Position numbers and translations under genes: made by a program. The notes below the pieces were generated by a model. That model did not search any database. It saw only the letters and a program-made list of their open reading frames with translations, and was not told the DNA's origin. A stretch of 64,000 bases of DNA. Source: Pseudomonas linyingensis (GTDB lineage Bacteria; Pseudomonadota; Gammaproteobacteria; Pseudomonadales; Pseudomonadaceae). This document shows positions 9,897 through 17,906 of the stretch, piece by piece; position 1 is the stretch's first letter, and every line of letters begins with the position of its first letter. The stretch covers positions 124,001-188,000 of the forward strand of contig NZ_FNZE01000002.1 of NCBI RefSeq assembly GCF_900109175.1, in the 5' to 3' direction.

Positions 9897-10361
9897 ATGG
9901 CCTCCATGCCCAAGCAAGACCCCTCACTGACCCTGGCCCTGTTGCAGGCGCGCGAAGCGGCGATGAGCTTCTTCCGGCCGTTGCTCAACCAGCACGATCT
10001 GACCGAGCAACAGTGGCGGGTGATCCGCATCCTCAGCCAGTACCCGCACGGCGAGCTGGAAAGCCACCAGCTGGCGGAGATGGCCTGCATCCTGCGCCCG
10101 AGCATGACCGGCGTGCTGATGCGCCTCGAGCGTGACGGCCTGGTGCGACGCTGGAAGCCGGCCAGCGACCAGCGCCGCCTGTGCGTCAGCCTGACCCCCA
10201 AGGGTGTCGAGCTGTTCGAGGAAATGAGCGGTGAGATGAGCCGCCAATACAAGGAAATCCAGCGCCAGTTCGGCCCGGAGAATTTCCAGACCCTGATGCG
10301 TCTGCTCCAGGAACTGGGCAAGGTCACCCCCGGCGCGCAGCCCGGCCGCAAGAGCGCCTGA
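9897..10361 (+). CDS. hpaR: HpaR, MarR-family repressor of the homoprotocatechuate operon
   Basis: A 154-residue MarR-family winged helix protein. The DNA-binding region runs from about LTEQQWRVIRIL to the wing SDQRRLCVSLTPKG. The start at 9897 has TAGGAA upstream; a longer reading from 9846 has no ribosome site. In E. coli, HpaR represses the meta-cleavage operon and pathway aromatics relieve it. Here it is the last gene of the run, 78 bp after gabD, so the repressor is probably made from the operon it controls. Its likely targets are the palindromes at 2097-2130. Confidence 0.85.
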   Translation: MASMPKQDPSLTLALLQAREAAMSFFRPLLNQHDLTEQQWRVIRILSQYPHGELESHQLAEMACILRPSMTGVLMRLERDGLVRRWKPASDQRRLCVSLTPKGVELFEEMSGEMSRQYKEIQRQFGPENFQTLMRLLQELGKVTPGAQPGRKSA

Positions 10362-10536
10362 GGCTGCCCGCCGCCGCAGGCATTGCTTGAGGTCTGGTTC
10401 CAGATGCCGGCGCACCAGCAGCCCTGCCGGCGATTGCCTTGCCTGCCGCTCGCCTGCTAGCTTCCCCCGCCAGACCGGCCCGCACCGGTCGCGGTCTTCG
10501 ACTCCCGAAAACAACAACTCATCCGCGAGGTGTCCG

Positions 10537-10971
10537 ATGTTGCGCAACCAACTGTCCCTGTCCCTGGATCTGGCCCTGCTGGCGCTGCCGGCGGTGCTCG
10601 CCGAAGCCCGCAATCTGAAAGTGCGCGTCAGCGTGTCGATCGTCGATGCGAGCGGCCAGCTGATCCACTTGGCGCACATGGACGGCGCACCGGCGCCGAG
10701 CCGCGACATCGCCCTCGACAAGGCCTGGACCGCCACCGGCTTCGGCGTCGCCACCAGCGCCTGGGAAGAGCGCCTGGCCGGTATGCCGGCCAGCGTGCGC
10801 GACGGCCTGCTGCAGCGCCCGCGTCTGGCGATGTTCGGCGGCGGCGTGCCGGTCAAGGTCGAGGGTGCCGTGGTCGGCGCCATCGGCGTGTCCGGCGCCA
10901 CCGCCGAGCAGGACGAGCAGTGCGCCCAGGCGGGCGTCGATGCCATCCTCGCGGCGCTGAATCAGGCTTAA
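10537..10971 (+). CDS. GlcG/HbpS (DUF336) family protein
   Basis: A 144-residue protein of the GlcG/HbpS family. Features are AEARNLKVRVSVSIVDASG at the start, the central DIALDKAWTATGFGVAT, and the C-terminal GGGVPVKVEGAVVGAIGVSG. Family members bind haem or small ligands, or are uncharacterised proteins of glycolate and aromatic gene clusters. The start has GAGG seven bases upstream. It lies 175 bp after hpaR with no clear terminator between, so co-transcription is possible but not shown. No signal peptide is evident. Confidence 0.8.
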   Translation: MLRNQLSLSLDLALLALPAVLAEARNLKVRVSVSIVDASGQLIHLAHMDGAPAPSRDIALDKAWTATGFGVATSAWEERLAGMPASVRDGLLQRPRLAMFGGGVPVKVEGAVVGAIGVSGATAEQDEQCAQAGVDAILAALNQA

Positions 10972-10994
10972 GCGGCGAGCCCGTCGACGGCTCA

Positions 10995-11019
10995 GCTGGG
11001 AGGTCCGCCTCCGGGGCGA
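10995..11019. repeat. 25-nt extragenic repeat, copy 1
   Basis: Begins GCTGGGAGGTCCGCC and ends in GGGGCGA. It matches 22 of 25 bases at 19230-19254. The rest of the gap up to 11097 contains further short GC-rich inverted repeats (for example CGGGCCTGCGGCCCG). Confidence 0.6.
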
Positions 11020-11097
11020 AATTCTTGGCCTCGGAGCGGGCCTGCGGCCCGTGTCGCCGCGAGGTCGCGCCTCCAGCAGGCGACTCCCGGGAAGCCC

Positions 11098-12882
11098 CTA
11101 CCTCTGTTCGCTCTGCGGCGTTACCCGCAGGATTTCCTCCACCGTGGTCTGCCCGCTGGCGATCTTCTGCGCGCCGGACAGGCGCAGGCTGCGCATGCCT
11201 TCCTTGAACGCCTGGCGGCGCAGGGCGGGCAGGTCGGTGTCGGCCTGGATGTGCTGCTTGACGCTCTCCGACAGCAGCAGAATCTCGTATACCCCGGCGC
11301 GGCCGCGGTAGCCGGTGTCGCGGCACTCGTTGCAGCCCACCGCGCGCATGGCGCTGGCCGGTGGCGGCGCATTCCACGGCCGGGTCAGCTCCTGCCAGTC
11401 GCCCGCCTCGATGGTGTGCGGCGCCTTGCAGTGCGGGCACAGGGTGCGCACCAGGCGCTGGGCCATCACGCCGAGCACGGTGGCCTTGATCAGGTAATGC
11501 GGCACGCCCAGCTCGAGCAGGCGGGTGATGGCGCTGGGCGCGTCGTTGGTGTGCAGGGTGGATAGCACCAGGTGACCGGTCAGCGCCGCCTGGATGGCCA
11601 TCTCGGCGGTCTCGAGGTCGCGGATCTCGCCGACCATGATGATGTCCGGGTCCTGGCGCATCAGCGCGCGCACGCCGCTGGCGAAGCTCAGCTCGATGTT
11701 GTGCTGCACCTGCATCTGGTTGAACGCCGGCTCGATCATCTCGATCGGGTCCTCGATGGTGCAGACGTTCACCTCCTCGGTGGCCAGCTGCTTGAGGGTG
11801 GTGTACAGCGTGGTGGTCTTGCCCGAGCCGGTGGGGCCGGTGACCAGGATGATGCCGTTGGGCTGACCGGTCATGCTCCGCCAGCGCTTGAGGTCGTCGG
11901 CCGAGAAGCCCAGCTGGTCGAAGCCCTTGAGCAGCACCTCGGGGTCGAAGATACGCATCACCAGCTTCTCGCCGAAGGCGGTGGGCAGGGTGGACAGGCG
12001 CAGTTCGATCTCGCCGCCGTCGGGGGCCTTGGTCTTCACCCGACCGTCCTGCGGCTTGCGCTTCTCCGCCACGTTCATCCGCCCCAGGCTCTTCAGCCGG
12101 CTGACGATGGCCATGGTGACCTGCGGCGGGAACTGGTAGACATTGTGCAGCACGCCATCGATGCGAAAGCGCACGGTACCCTGCTCGCGGCGCGGCTCGA
12201 TGTGGATGTCGCTGGCGCGCTGCTGGAAGGCGTACTGGAACAGCCAGTCGACGATGTTGACGATGTGCGCGTCGTTGGCGTCCGGCTCCTGATCCTGCGC
12301 GCCGAGGTTGAGCAGCTGCTCGAAGTTGCCAACCCCGCTGATCTTCTGCTCGTTGCCCGAGGCGCCGCTGACCGAGCGCGCCAGGCGGTAGAACTCGGTG
12401 GTGAAGCGCTGGATGTCCGCCGGGTTGGCCACCACCCGCTGGATCGGCCGCTTGAGCACATGGGTGAGGTTGGCTTCCCAGCTGCTGACGAACGGCTGCG
12501 CGCTGGCGATGGTCACCGCCTCGCTGTTCACCGCCACGGCGAGGATCTTGTGGCGCTGGGCGAAGGCGTAGGACATCAGCGGGGTGACCGCGGCGACGTC
12601 GATCTTCAGCGGGTCGATGCGCAGGTAGGGCTGCTGGGCGGCGGCCGCCAGCCACTGGGTGAGGGTTTCCAGGTCCAGCTTGCGCCCGGGATGGGCGTGG
12701 TCGTCGAGCTGCTGAGCGGCAAGAAATTCCAGCGGATGCTGCTGGGTGTCCAGCGAACTGCGGCGGATGGCCAGGCACTGCTCGGCGCTGTCCTGCTCGA
12801 GGCGACCCTGGCTGACCAGCTCGCGCAGCAGGTCGTTGAGGTCGATCCAGCGATCCTGGGCGGGGGTGGTGAAGGCGGTCAT
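11098..12882 (-). CDS. Orphan GspE/PilB-type secretion ATPase
   Basis: A 594-residue type II/IV secretion-system ATPase. An N-terminal GspE-N-like domain covers about 1-170. The core has the Walker A motif GPTGSGKTT at 349-357, the Walker B-like DIIMVGEIRD, and a C-terminal tetracysteine zinc motif (CPHC ... CNEC). The start at 12882 has GAGGAAT upstream; a longer reading to 13005 has none. No pilin, secretin or platform gene is nearby, so its machine is unknown. From memory, P. aeruginosa has a similar stand-alone ATPase gene beside the same CYTH-CHAD neighbour. Confidence 0.85.
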   Translation of the reverse strand: MTAFTTPAQDRWIDLNDLLRELVSQGRLEQDSAEQCLAIRRSSLDTQQHPLEFLAAQQLDDHAHPGRKLDLETLTQWLAAAAQQPYLRIDPLKIDVAAVTPLMSYAFAQRHKILAVAVNSEAVTIASAQPFVSSWEANLTHVLKRPIQRVVANPADIQRFTTEFYRLARSVSGASGNEQKISGVGNFEQLLNLGAQDQEPDANDAHIVNIVDWLFQYAFQQRASDIHIEPRREQGTVRFRIDGVLHNVYQFPPQVTMAIVSRLKSLGRMNVAEKRKPQDGRVKTKAPDGGEIELRLSTLPTAFGEKLVMRIFDPEVLLKGFDQLGFSADDLKRWRSMTGQPNGIILVTGPTGSGKTTTLYTTLKQLATEEVNVCTIEDPIEMIEPAFNQMQVQHNIELSFASGVRALMRQDPDIIMVGEIRDLETAEMAIQAALTGHLVLSTLHTNDAPSAITRLLELGVPHYLIKATVLGVMAQRLVRTLCPHCKAPHTIEAGDWQELTRPWNAPPPASAMRAVGCNECRDTGYRGRAGVYEILLLSESVKQHIQADTDLPALRRQAFKEGMRSLRLSGAQKIASGQTTVEEILRVTPQSEQR

Positions 12883-13021
12883 CGGATTCCTCGGGCAAGC
12901 GGTCGGCGCGAGGGGCAAGCTTGCCGGGAAATGTACGGGCTGTCGCCGGGGTGGATCATGTTTCGGATCGGCGAGGCCGCCAGTTGCCCCGCTCTCGCGT
13001 GGCAACTGGCGGGCGTGTGGC

Positions 13022-14386
13022 TTACTTCAGCGCCTTCCAGCCCTTGGTCATGAACACGGTCAGTGCCTGGGCGGTGCGCGCTGCCAGCAGCTCGTCTTCG
13101 CCGAGCGGGCGGTTGGCCAGTTCGGCCAGCTTGTTCAGCTCGCCGTACAGGCGGTCGGCTTCCGGGATGTCCAGCACGCTGCGCGCCAGGCGCAGCCAGA
13201 CCAGCATGCGCTCCAGGCGCGGCAGCTGTTCGGCGAGGTCTTCCGGTTGGCGTTGGTAGCGGTCCAGTTGCAGGGCGGCGGCCTCCTCGGCGAGGAAGCG
13301 CTGCAGCCAGCGGCCGATGCTGGCGGCACCGATGCGTGCGCCGCGCTCGTTGCGCTTTTCCGTCCAGGCGCGGGTCAGCAGCCAGCGCGAGGCCTGCAGG
13401 GAGAACAGCCCCCAGCGCGGTTCGTCCAGTTCGGCGGCGAACTGCTCCGGGGTGGCCTGGCGCACGCTGTCGTCATCCTGGCCGGCCTGCACGTGCGGGC
13501 GCCAGTCCTCGAGCAGGGCATCCAGAGCCTCGCGCAGCTCGCGGGAGCTGGCGCGCGGCGCCGCCTGGCCGAGGCTGCCGAGCAGGGCGCGCAGGTCGAT
13601 CAGCTGGGCCAGCCACTGTTCGAGCAGTTTCCAGTGGCCGTTGAAGCGGTACTGCTCGGCCAGGCGCTGGCTGTTGCCCAGCAGTTGCCAGGCCAGCGCG
13701 GCGAAGGCGTCGTCCAACGGCATGGCGGCATCGAGCGCCGGCTCCGGCAAGCTGACGCTGTAGCAGGACGGATCGAACAACCGGTAGCCGCGCTCGGCCT
13801 TGCTGATGTCGCAGGGCATCAGCGCCAGCTTGGCGGCCAGCTCGATGGCCAGCTCCAGCAGCGCGGCGGGATCGCCCTCGCGCAGCTCCAGCTCCAGCTC
13901 GCAGATTTCCTCGTGCTGCTTGCCGGCGATCACCTTGCCGAGATCCAGCGCCGCCTCGATCACCACCTTGGCCTTGCCGCGGCCCCAGGCGATCTCGGCC
14001 TTGTCGCGGACGAAGTCGGTGGTGAAGATCGGCTTGAGGGTCTTCTTGTCCAGCTCGGCCAGTTCGGCCGGCCAGCACTCGTCGGTCAGCTTCTTCAGGT
14101 CCAGCTTGTTCTTGTCCAGCGGCCAGTCCCACTCGTTGCGCTCGGACAGTCCGGCGATGCTCTGCCCGCGGCCCTTCAGCGTCTGGATGAACTGCTCGCC
14201 GTCGCGGCGCAGGCGCAGGGCGACTTTGGCCTGGGCCAGCTCGCGGCTGGGGGTGTCGAAGTACTGGTTGAACAGCTCGCAGTGCTGCCAGCCGCTCTTG
14301 TTGCGCTTCTTCAGCAGCGGGTGCTCGCGCAGGGCGGTGAGGGTGGCGCGGCTGGCGCGCAGCTTGATTTCGGTTTCTTTGACCAT
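13022..14386 (-). CDS. CYTH-CHAD domain protein, probable inorganic triphosphatase
   Basis: A 454-residue protein. The N-terminal CYTH domain (about 1-200) opens with ETEIKL, the E-x-E-x-K signature of triphosphate-binding tunnel enzymes. The C-terminal CHAD domain (about 215-454) is helical and rich in conserved His/Arg/Lys; CHAD domains bind polyphosphate. E. coli YgiF has this architecture and hydrolyses inorganic triphosphate. It is divergent from the DUF47-Pit phosphate genes, with 113 bp between, which fits a role in phosphate or polyphosphate handling. Confidence 0.88.
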   Translation of the reverse strand: MVKETEIKLRASRATLTALREHPLLKKRNKSGWQHCELFNQYFDTPSRELAQAKVALRLRRDGEQFIQTLKGRGQSIAGLSERNEWDWPLDKNKLDLKKLTDECWPAELAELDKKTLKPIFTTDFVRDKAEIAWGRGKAKVVIEAALDLGKVIAGKQHEEICELELELREGDPAALLELAIELAAKLALMPCDISKAERGYRLFDPSCYSVSLPEPALDAAMPLDDAFAALAWQLLGNSQRLAEQYRFNGHWKLLEQWLAQLIDLRALLGSLGQAAPRASSRELREALDALLEDWRPHVQAGQDDDSVRQATPEQFAAELDEPRWGLFSLQASRWLLTRAWTEKRNERGARIGAASIGRWLQRFLAEEAAALQLDRYQRQPEDLAEQLPRLERMLVWLRLARSVLDIPEADRLYGELNKLAELANRPLGEDELLAARTAQALTVFMTKGWKALK

Positions 14387-14499
14387 GACTGGCGGGTCCT
14401 GCCCTTATCAGACAACTGTGACAACAAAATGAGAGCGCGCTGGCGGGGCTGCGGGGGGCGGCTTTATAATCGGGATCCTTTTCAACAGGGTTTTACCCC

Positions 14500-15177
14500 A
14501 TGCCGATCAATCCCTTCGTCAGCCTGTTTGGCCGTTCCCCGATCGGGCCGATGCAGCAGCACATTGCCAAGGCACACGAATGTGCGGCGAACCTCCTGCC
14601 GTTTTTCCAGGCCGTCGTCGCCGAGGACTGGCCGCGGGTGGAAGAGATTCAGCAGGAGATGTCACGCCTGGAGCAGGAAGCCGACAAGCTCAAGAAGAGC
14701 GTGCGTATCCACCTGCCGAAAAGCCTGTTCCTGCCGGTGCCACGCTCGGATCTGCTCGAGCTGCTCAGTGTACAGGACAAAGTCGCCAACCGCGCCAAGG
14801 ACATCGCCGGCCTGATGCTGGGCCGCCAGATGACCATCCCGCACGCCCTGCAGCCGCTGATGCTGGCCTACGTGCAGCGCACCGTCGACGCCAGCGCCCA
14901 GGCGCTGAAGGCGATGAACGAGCTGGACGAGCTGCTCGAGACGGGCTTCGGCGGTCGCGAGGCGACCCTGGTGGAGAACATGGTCGAGGAGCTGGAAATC
15001 ATCGAACAGGACACTGACCGCATCCAGATCGAAGTGCGTCGCACCCTGTTCAAGCTGGAGAAGGAACTGCCGCCGGTCGACGTGATGTTCCTCTACCAGA
15101 TCATCGAATGGATCGGCGATGTGGCCGACCGTGCCGAGCGGGTCGGCAATCGTCTGGAGCAACTGCTGGCGCGCTGA
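14500..15177 (+). CDS. DUF47/TIGR00153 PhoU-like accessory protein of the Pit transporter
   Basis: A 225-residue, largely helical, charged protein of the DUF47 family. Members are distantly PhoU-like and almost always sit beside Pit phosphate transporters. It is thought to regulate the transporter, although the mechanism is not settled. It lies 37 bp before the pit gene and is probably co-transcribed with it. A perfect TATAAT at 14465-14470 lies 29 bases before the ATG, but I see no convincing -35 box. The start is MPINPFVSLFGRSPIGPM, as in other DUF47 proteins. Confidence 0.88.
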   Translation: MPINPFVSLFGRSPIGPMQQHIAKAHECAANLLPFFQAVVAEDWPRVEEIQQEMSRLEQEADKLKKSVRIHLPKSLFLPVPRSDLLELLSVQDKVANRAKDIAGLMLGRQMTIPHALQPLMLAYVQRTVDASAQALKAMNELDELLETGFGGREATLVENMVEELEIIEQDTDRIQIEVRRTLFKLEKELPPVDVMFLYQIIEWIGDVADRAERVGNRLEQLLAR

Positions 15178-15214
15178 GCGGCGGCAATCTGTCTAGGATC
15201 AACGAGAACTTCCT

Positions 15215-16480
15215 ATGTCTCTTATCGCGGATTACGGCTTCGTACTCCTGGTGCTCGCCTGTGCCTTCGGTTTCTTCATGGCCTGGGGTGTGGGCGCCAA
15301 CGACGTGGCCAACGCCATGGGCACCTCGGTCGGCTCACGCGCGCTGACCATCAAGCAGGCGATCTTCATCGCCATGGTCTTCGAGTTCTGCGGCGCCTAC
15401 CTGGCCGGCGGCGAAGTCACCGAAACCATCAAGAACGGCATCGTCGATGCCGAGGTCATCTCTCCCGACCTGATGGTGCTGGGCATGATGTCGGCGCTGC
15501 TGGCAGCCGGCACCTGGCTGATGGTGGCCACCGCCAAGGGCTGGCCGGTGTCCACCACCCACTCGATCATCGGCGCGGTGATCGGCTTCGCCGCGGTCGG
15601 CGTGTCGATGGATGCGGTGCAGTGGAGCGCCATCGGCCCGATCGTCGCCAGTTGGGTGATCACCCCGTTCCTCTCCGGCCTGGTCGCCTTCGGCCTGTTC
15701 ATGAGCGTGCAGAGGCTGATCATCGACACCGATGAGCCGTTCCGCAACGCCAAGCGCTTCGTGCCCGTCTACATGTTCCTCACCGGCTTCATGGTCGCGC
15801 TGATGACGGTGACCAAGGGCCTCAAGCATGTCGGCCTGCACCTCAGCAGCGGTCAGGGCATCCTGCTGGCGGTCGGCATCGGTGTGCTGGTGATGCTGGT
15901 CGGCATCGCCATCCTCAGTCGCATCCAGGTGGATGCCGAGGCGGACAAGGGCTTCCACTACGCCAGCGTGGAGAAGGTGTTCGCCGTGCTGATGGTGTTC
16001 ACCGCCTGCTCGATGGCCTTCGCCCACGGCGCCAACGACGTGGCCAATGCGGTCGGCCCGCTGGCCGGTATCGTCGGCGTGATCCAGTCCGGCGGCGACA
16101 TGGCGGTCGGCGCCAAGTCGGCGGTGCCGGGCTGGGTGCTGCTGCTCGGTGCCGTCGGCATCGTCATCGGCCTGGCCACCTACGGCTACAAGGTGATCGC
16201 CACCATCGGCAAGGAAATCACCGAGCTGACCCCCAGCCGCGGCTTCGCCGCCGAGCTGGCCACCGCGTCCACCGTGGTCGGCGCCTCGGCCATCGGCCTG
16301 CCGGTGTCCACCACCCACACCCTGGTCGGCGCGGTGCTCGGCATCGGCATGGCCCGCGGCATCGGCGCGCTGAACCTCGGCGTGATCGGCAAGATCTTCA
16401 TGTCGTGGATCATCACCCTGCCGGCTGGCGCGATCCTCGCCATCATCTTCTTCACCATCCTCAAGGCGATCTTCGTCTGA
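15215..16480 (+). CDS. pit: Low-affinity inorganic phosphate transporter, Pit family
   Basis: A 421-residue inner-membrane protein with many hydrophobic helices. It carries the duplicated Pit signature GANDVANA, once at residues 27-34 and again near 275, reflecting the internal repeat of the family. Each half also has an STTH motif (PVSTTHS and PVSTTHT). It imports metal-phosphate coupled to protons, or to sodium in some members. It forms a pair with the DUF47 gene. A strong hairpin follows. Confidence 0.93.
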   Translation: MSLIADYGFVLLVLACAFGFFMAWGVGANDVANAMGTSVGSRALTIKQAIFIAMVFEFCGAYLAGGEVTETIKNGIVDAEVISPDLMVLGMMSALLAAGTWLMVATAKGWPVSTTHSIIGAVIGFAAVGVSMDAVQWSAIGPIVASWVITPFLSGLVAFGLFMSVQRLIIDTDEPFRNAKRFVPVYMFLTGFMVALMTVTKGLKHVGLHLSSGQGILLAVGIGVLVMLVGIAILSRIQVDAEADKGFHYASVEKVFAVLMVFTACSMAFAHGANDVANAVGPLAGIVGVIQSGGDMAVGAKSAVPGWVLLLGAVGIVIGLATYGYKVIATIGKEITELTPSRGFAAELATASTVVGASAIGLPVSTTHTLVGAVLGIGMARGIGALNLGVIGKIFMSWIITLPAGAILAIIFFTILKAIFV

Positions 16481-16486
16481 GGCCGG

Positions 16487-16523
16487 CCGCCGCGACCGTC
16501 CTGGCGGGCGGTCGCGGCGGTTT
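16487..16523 (+). terminator. Terminator hairpin after pit
   Basis: A perfect 12-bp stem pairs 16487-16498 (CCGCCGCGACCG) with 16509-16520, with a 10-nt loop, followed by three T's only. The stem is very stable but the T tract is short. Confidence 0.65.
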
Positions 16524-16576
16524 CCCCCTCGGGCCACCCGGCCTATCATGCAAGGCACTGTTTCCGGAGTGCCGCC

Positions 16577-17734
16577 ATGCCCCTTCCCAGTCTCAAGCAG
16601 CAGTTCGCCGAACTGATCGCCCTGCCGTCGGTGAGTTGCACCCAGGCGGCCCTCGACCTGCCCAACCGTCCGCTGATCGAGCGCCTGGCCGGCTGGCTGA
16701 GCGATCTCGGCTTCGCCTGCGAGATCCAGGACATCGCTCCCGGCAAGTGCAACCTGCTGGCGACCTTCGGCTCCGGCCCCGGCGGCCTGGTGCTGGCCGG
16801 CCACAGCGATACCGTGCCTTTCGATGCCGCGCTGTGGAAGTGCGACCCGCTGCAGCTCACCGAGCGCGACGACCGCTGGTACGGTCTGGGCAGCTGCGAC
16901 ATGAAGGGCTTCTTCCCGCTGATCATCGAGGCCGTGCGCCCGCTGCTCGATCAGCCGTTCCGCCAGCCGCTGCTGATCCTCGCCACCTGCGACGAGGAAA
17001 GCTCGATGAGCGGTGCCCGCGCCCTGGCCGAGGCCGGCCGTCCGCTGGGCCGCGCCGCGGTGATCGGCGAGCCGACCGGCCTCAAGCCGATCCGCCTGCA
17101 CAAGGGGGTGATGATGGAGCGCATCGACATCCATGGGCAGAGCGGCCACTCCTCCGATCCGTCGCTGGGACGTAGCGCGCTGGAAGCCATGCACGCAGCC
17201 ATCGGCGAGCTGCTCACCCTGCGCGGCCAGTGGCAGCGCGAGTACAACAACCCGCTGTTCAACGTGCCGCAGCCGACGCTGAACCTCGGCTGCATCCACG
17301 GCGGCGACAATCCCAACCGCATCTGCGGCCAGTGCGCCCTGGAGTTCGACCTGCGCCCGCTGCCGGGCATGGACCCCGAGCATCTGCGCGCGGCGATCCG
17401 CGGCAAGCTGCAGCCGCTGGCCAAGCAGCGCGGCGTGCGCATCGACTACGGCCCGCTGTTCCCCGGCGTACCTCCCTTCGAGCAGGCCGCTGACAGCGAG
17501 TTGGTGCGCCTGGCCGAGCGCCTCACCGGCACGGCCGCCGAGGCTGTGGCCTTCGGCACCGAGGCGCCGTATCTGCAACAGCTCGGCTGCGAGACCATCG
17601 TCCTCGGCCCCGGCGACATCGCCTGCGCCCACCAGCCGGACGAGTACCTCGACCTTTCGCGCATCGCGCCGTGCGTCGAGCTGCTGCGCGGGCTGATCGG
17701 GCATTATTGCCTCGACGCCCAACCGATCCCGTAG
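16577..17734 (+). CDS. argE: ArgE, acetylornithine deacetylase
   Basis: A 385-residue M20-family metallohydrolase. Metal and catalytic motifs are visible: LAGHSDTVPFDA, GSCDMKGF, and the Glu-Glu pair in CDEESSMSG. It hydrolyses N2-acetylornithine to ornithine in arginine biosynthesis. Pseudomonads also recycle the acetyl group with ArgJ, so ArgE may be partly redundant. It precedes argA on the same strand, separated by a structured repeat. A GGAGTG site precedes the ATG. Confidence 0.9.
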   Translation: MPLPSLKQQFAELIALPSVSCTQAALDLPNRPLIERLAGWLSDLGFACEIQDIAPGKCNLLATFGSGPGGLVLAGHSDTVPFDAALWKCDPLQLTERDDRWYGLGSCDMKGFFPLIIEAVRPLLDQPFRQPLLILATCDEESSMSGARALAEAGRPLGRAAVIGEPTGLKPIRLHKGVMMERIDIHGQSGHSSDPSLGRSALEAMHAAIGELLTLRGQWQREYNNPLFNVPQPTLNLGCIHGGDNPNRICGQCALEFDLRPLPGMDPEHLRAAIRGKLQPLAKQRGVRIDYGPLFPGVPPFEQAADSELVRLAERLTGTAAEAVAFGTEAPYLQQLGCETIVLGPGDIACAHQPDEYLDLSRIAPCVELLRGLIGHYCLDAQPIP

Positions 17735-17770
17735 GAGCCAGCCTACAGCGCCACTGCCGTCGCGTGTGCA

Positions 17771-17865
17771 GCGAGCAGGCTGCTGACAGGAGTCTCGGCG
17801 TCATGGATGACGCCGTGAAGCCCCATGGATGGGTTCACGACGTCTCCTGACAGTAGACTGCTCGC
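17771..17865. repeat. Three-way-junction extragenic element, copy 1 (argE-argA gap)
   Basis: The outer arms 17771-17795 and 17841-17865 pair as an imperfect 25-bp stem (about 21 matches). Inside are two hairpins. One is a perfect GGCGTCA / TGACGCC (17797-17814). The other pairs GTGAA..CCC with GGG..TTCAC (17815-17838). A related element with the same layout lies at 44063-44159. Confidence 0.75.
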
Positions 17866-17906
17866 CGCACCGGCACCTTCAGACGAACACCCCATAGGCC
17901 ACACCC

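Noticed and set aside
17735-17906. A small gene or leader peptide between argE and argA
   Set aside because: The gap is explained by a structured inverted repeat, and no short frame there has a plausible ribosome site.
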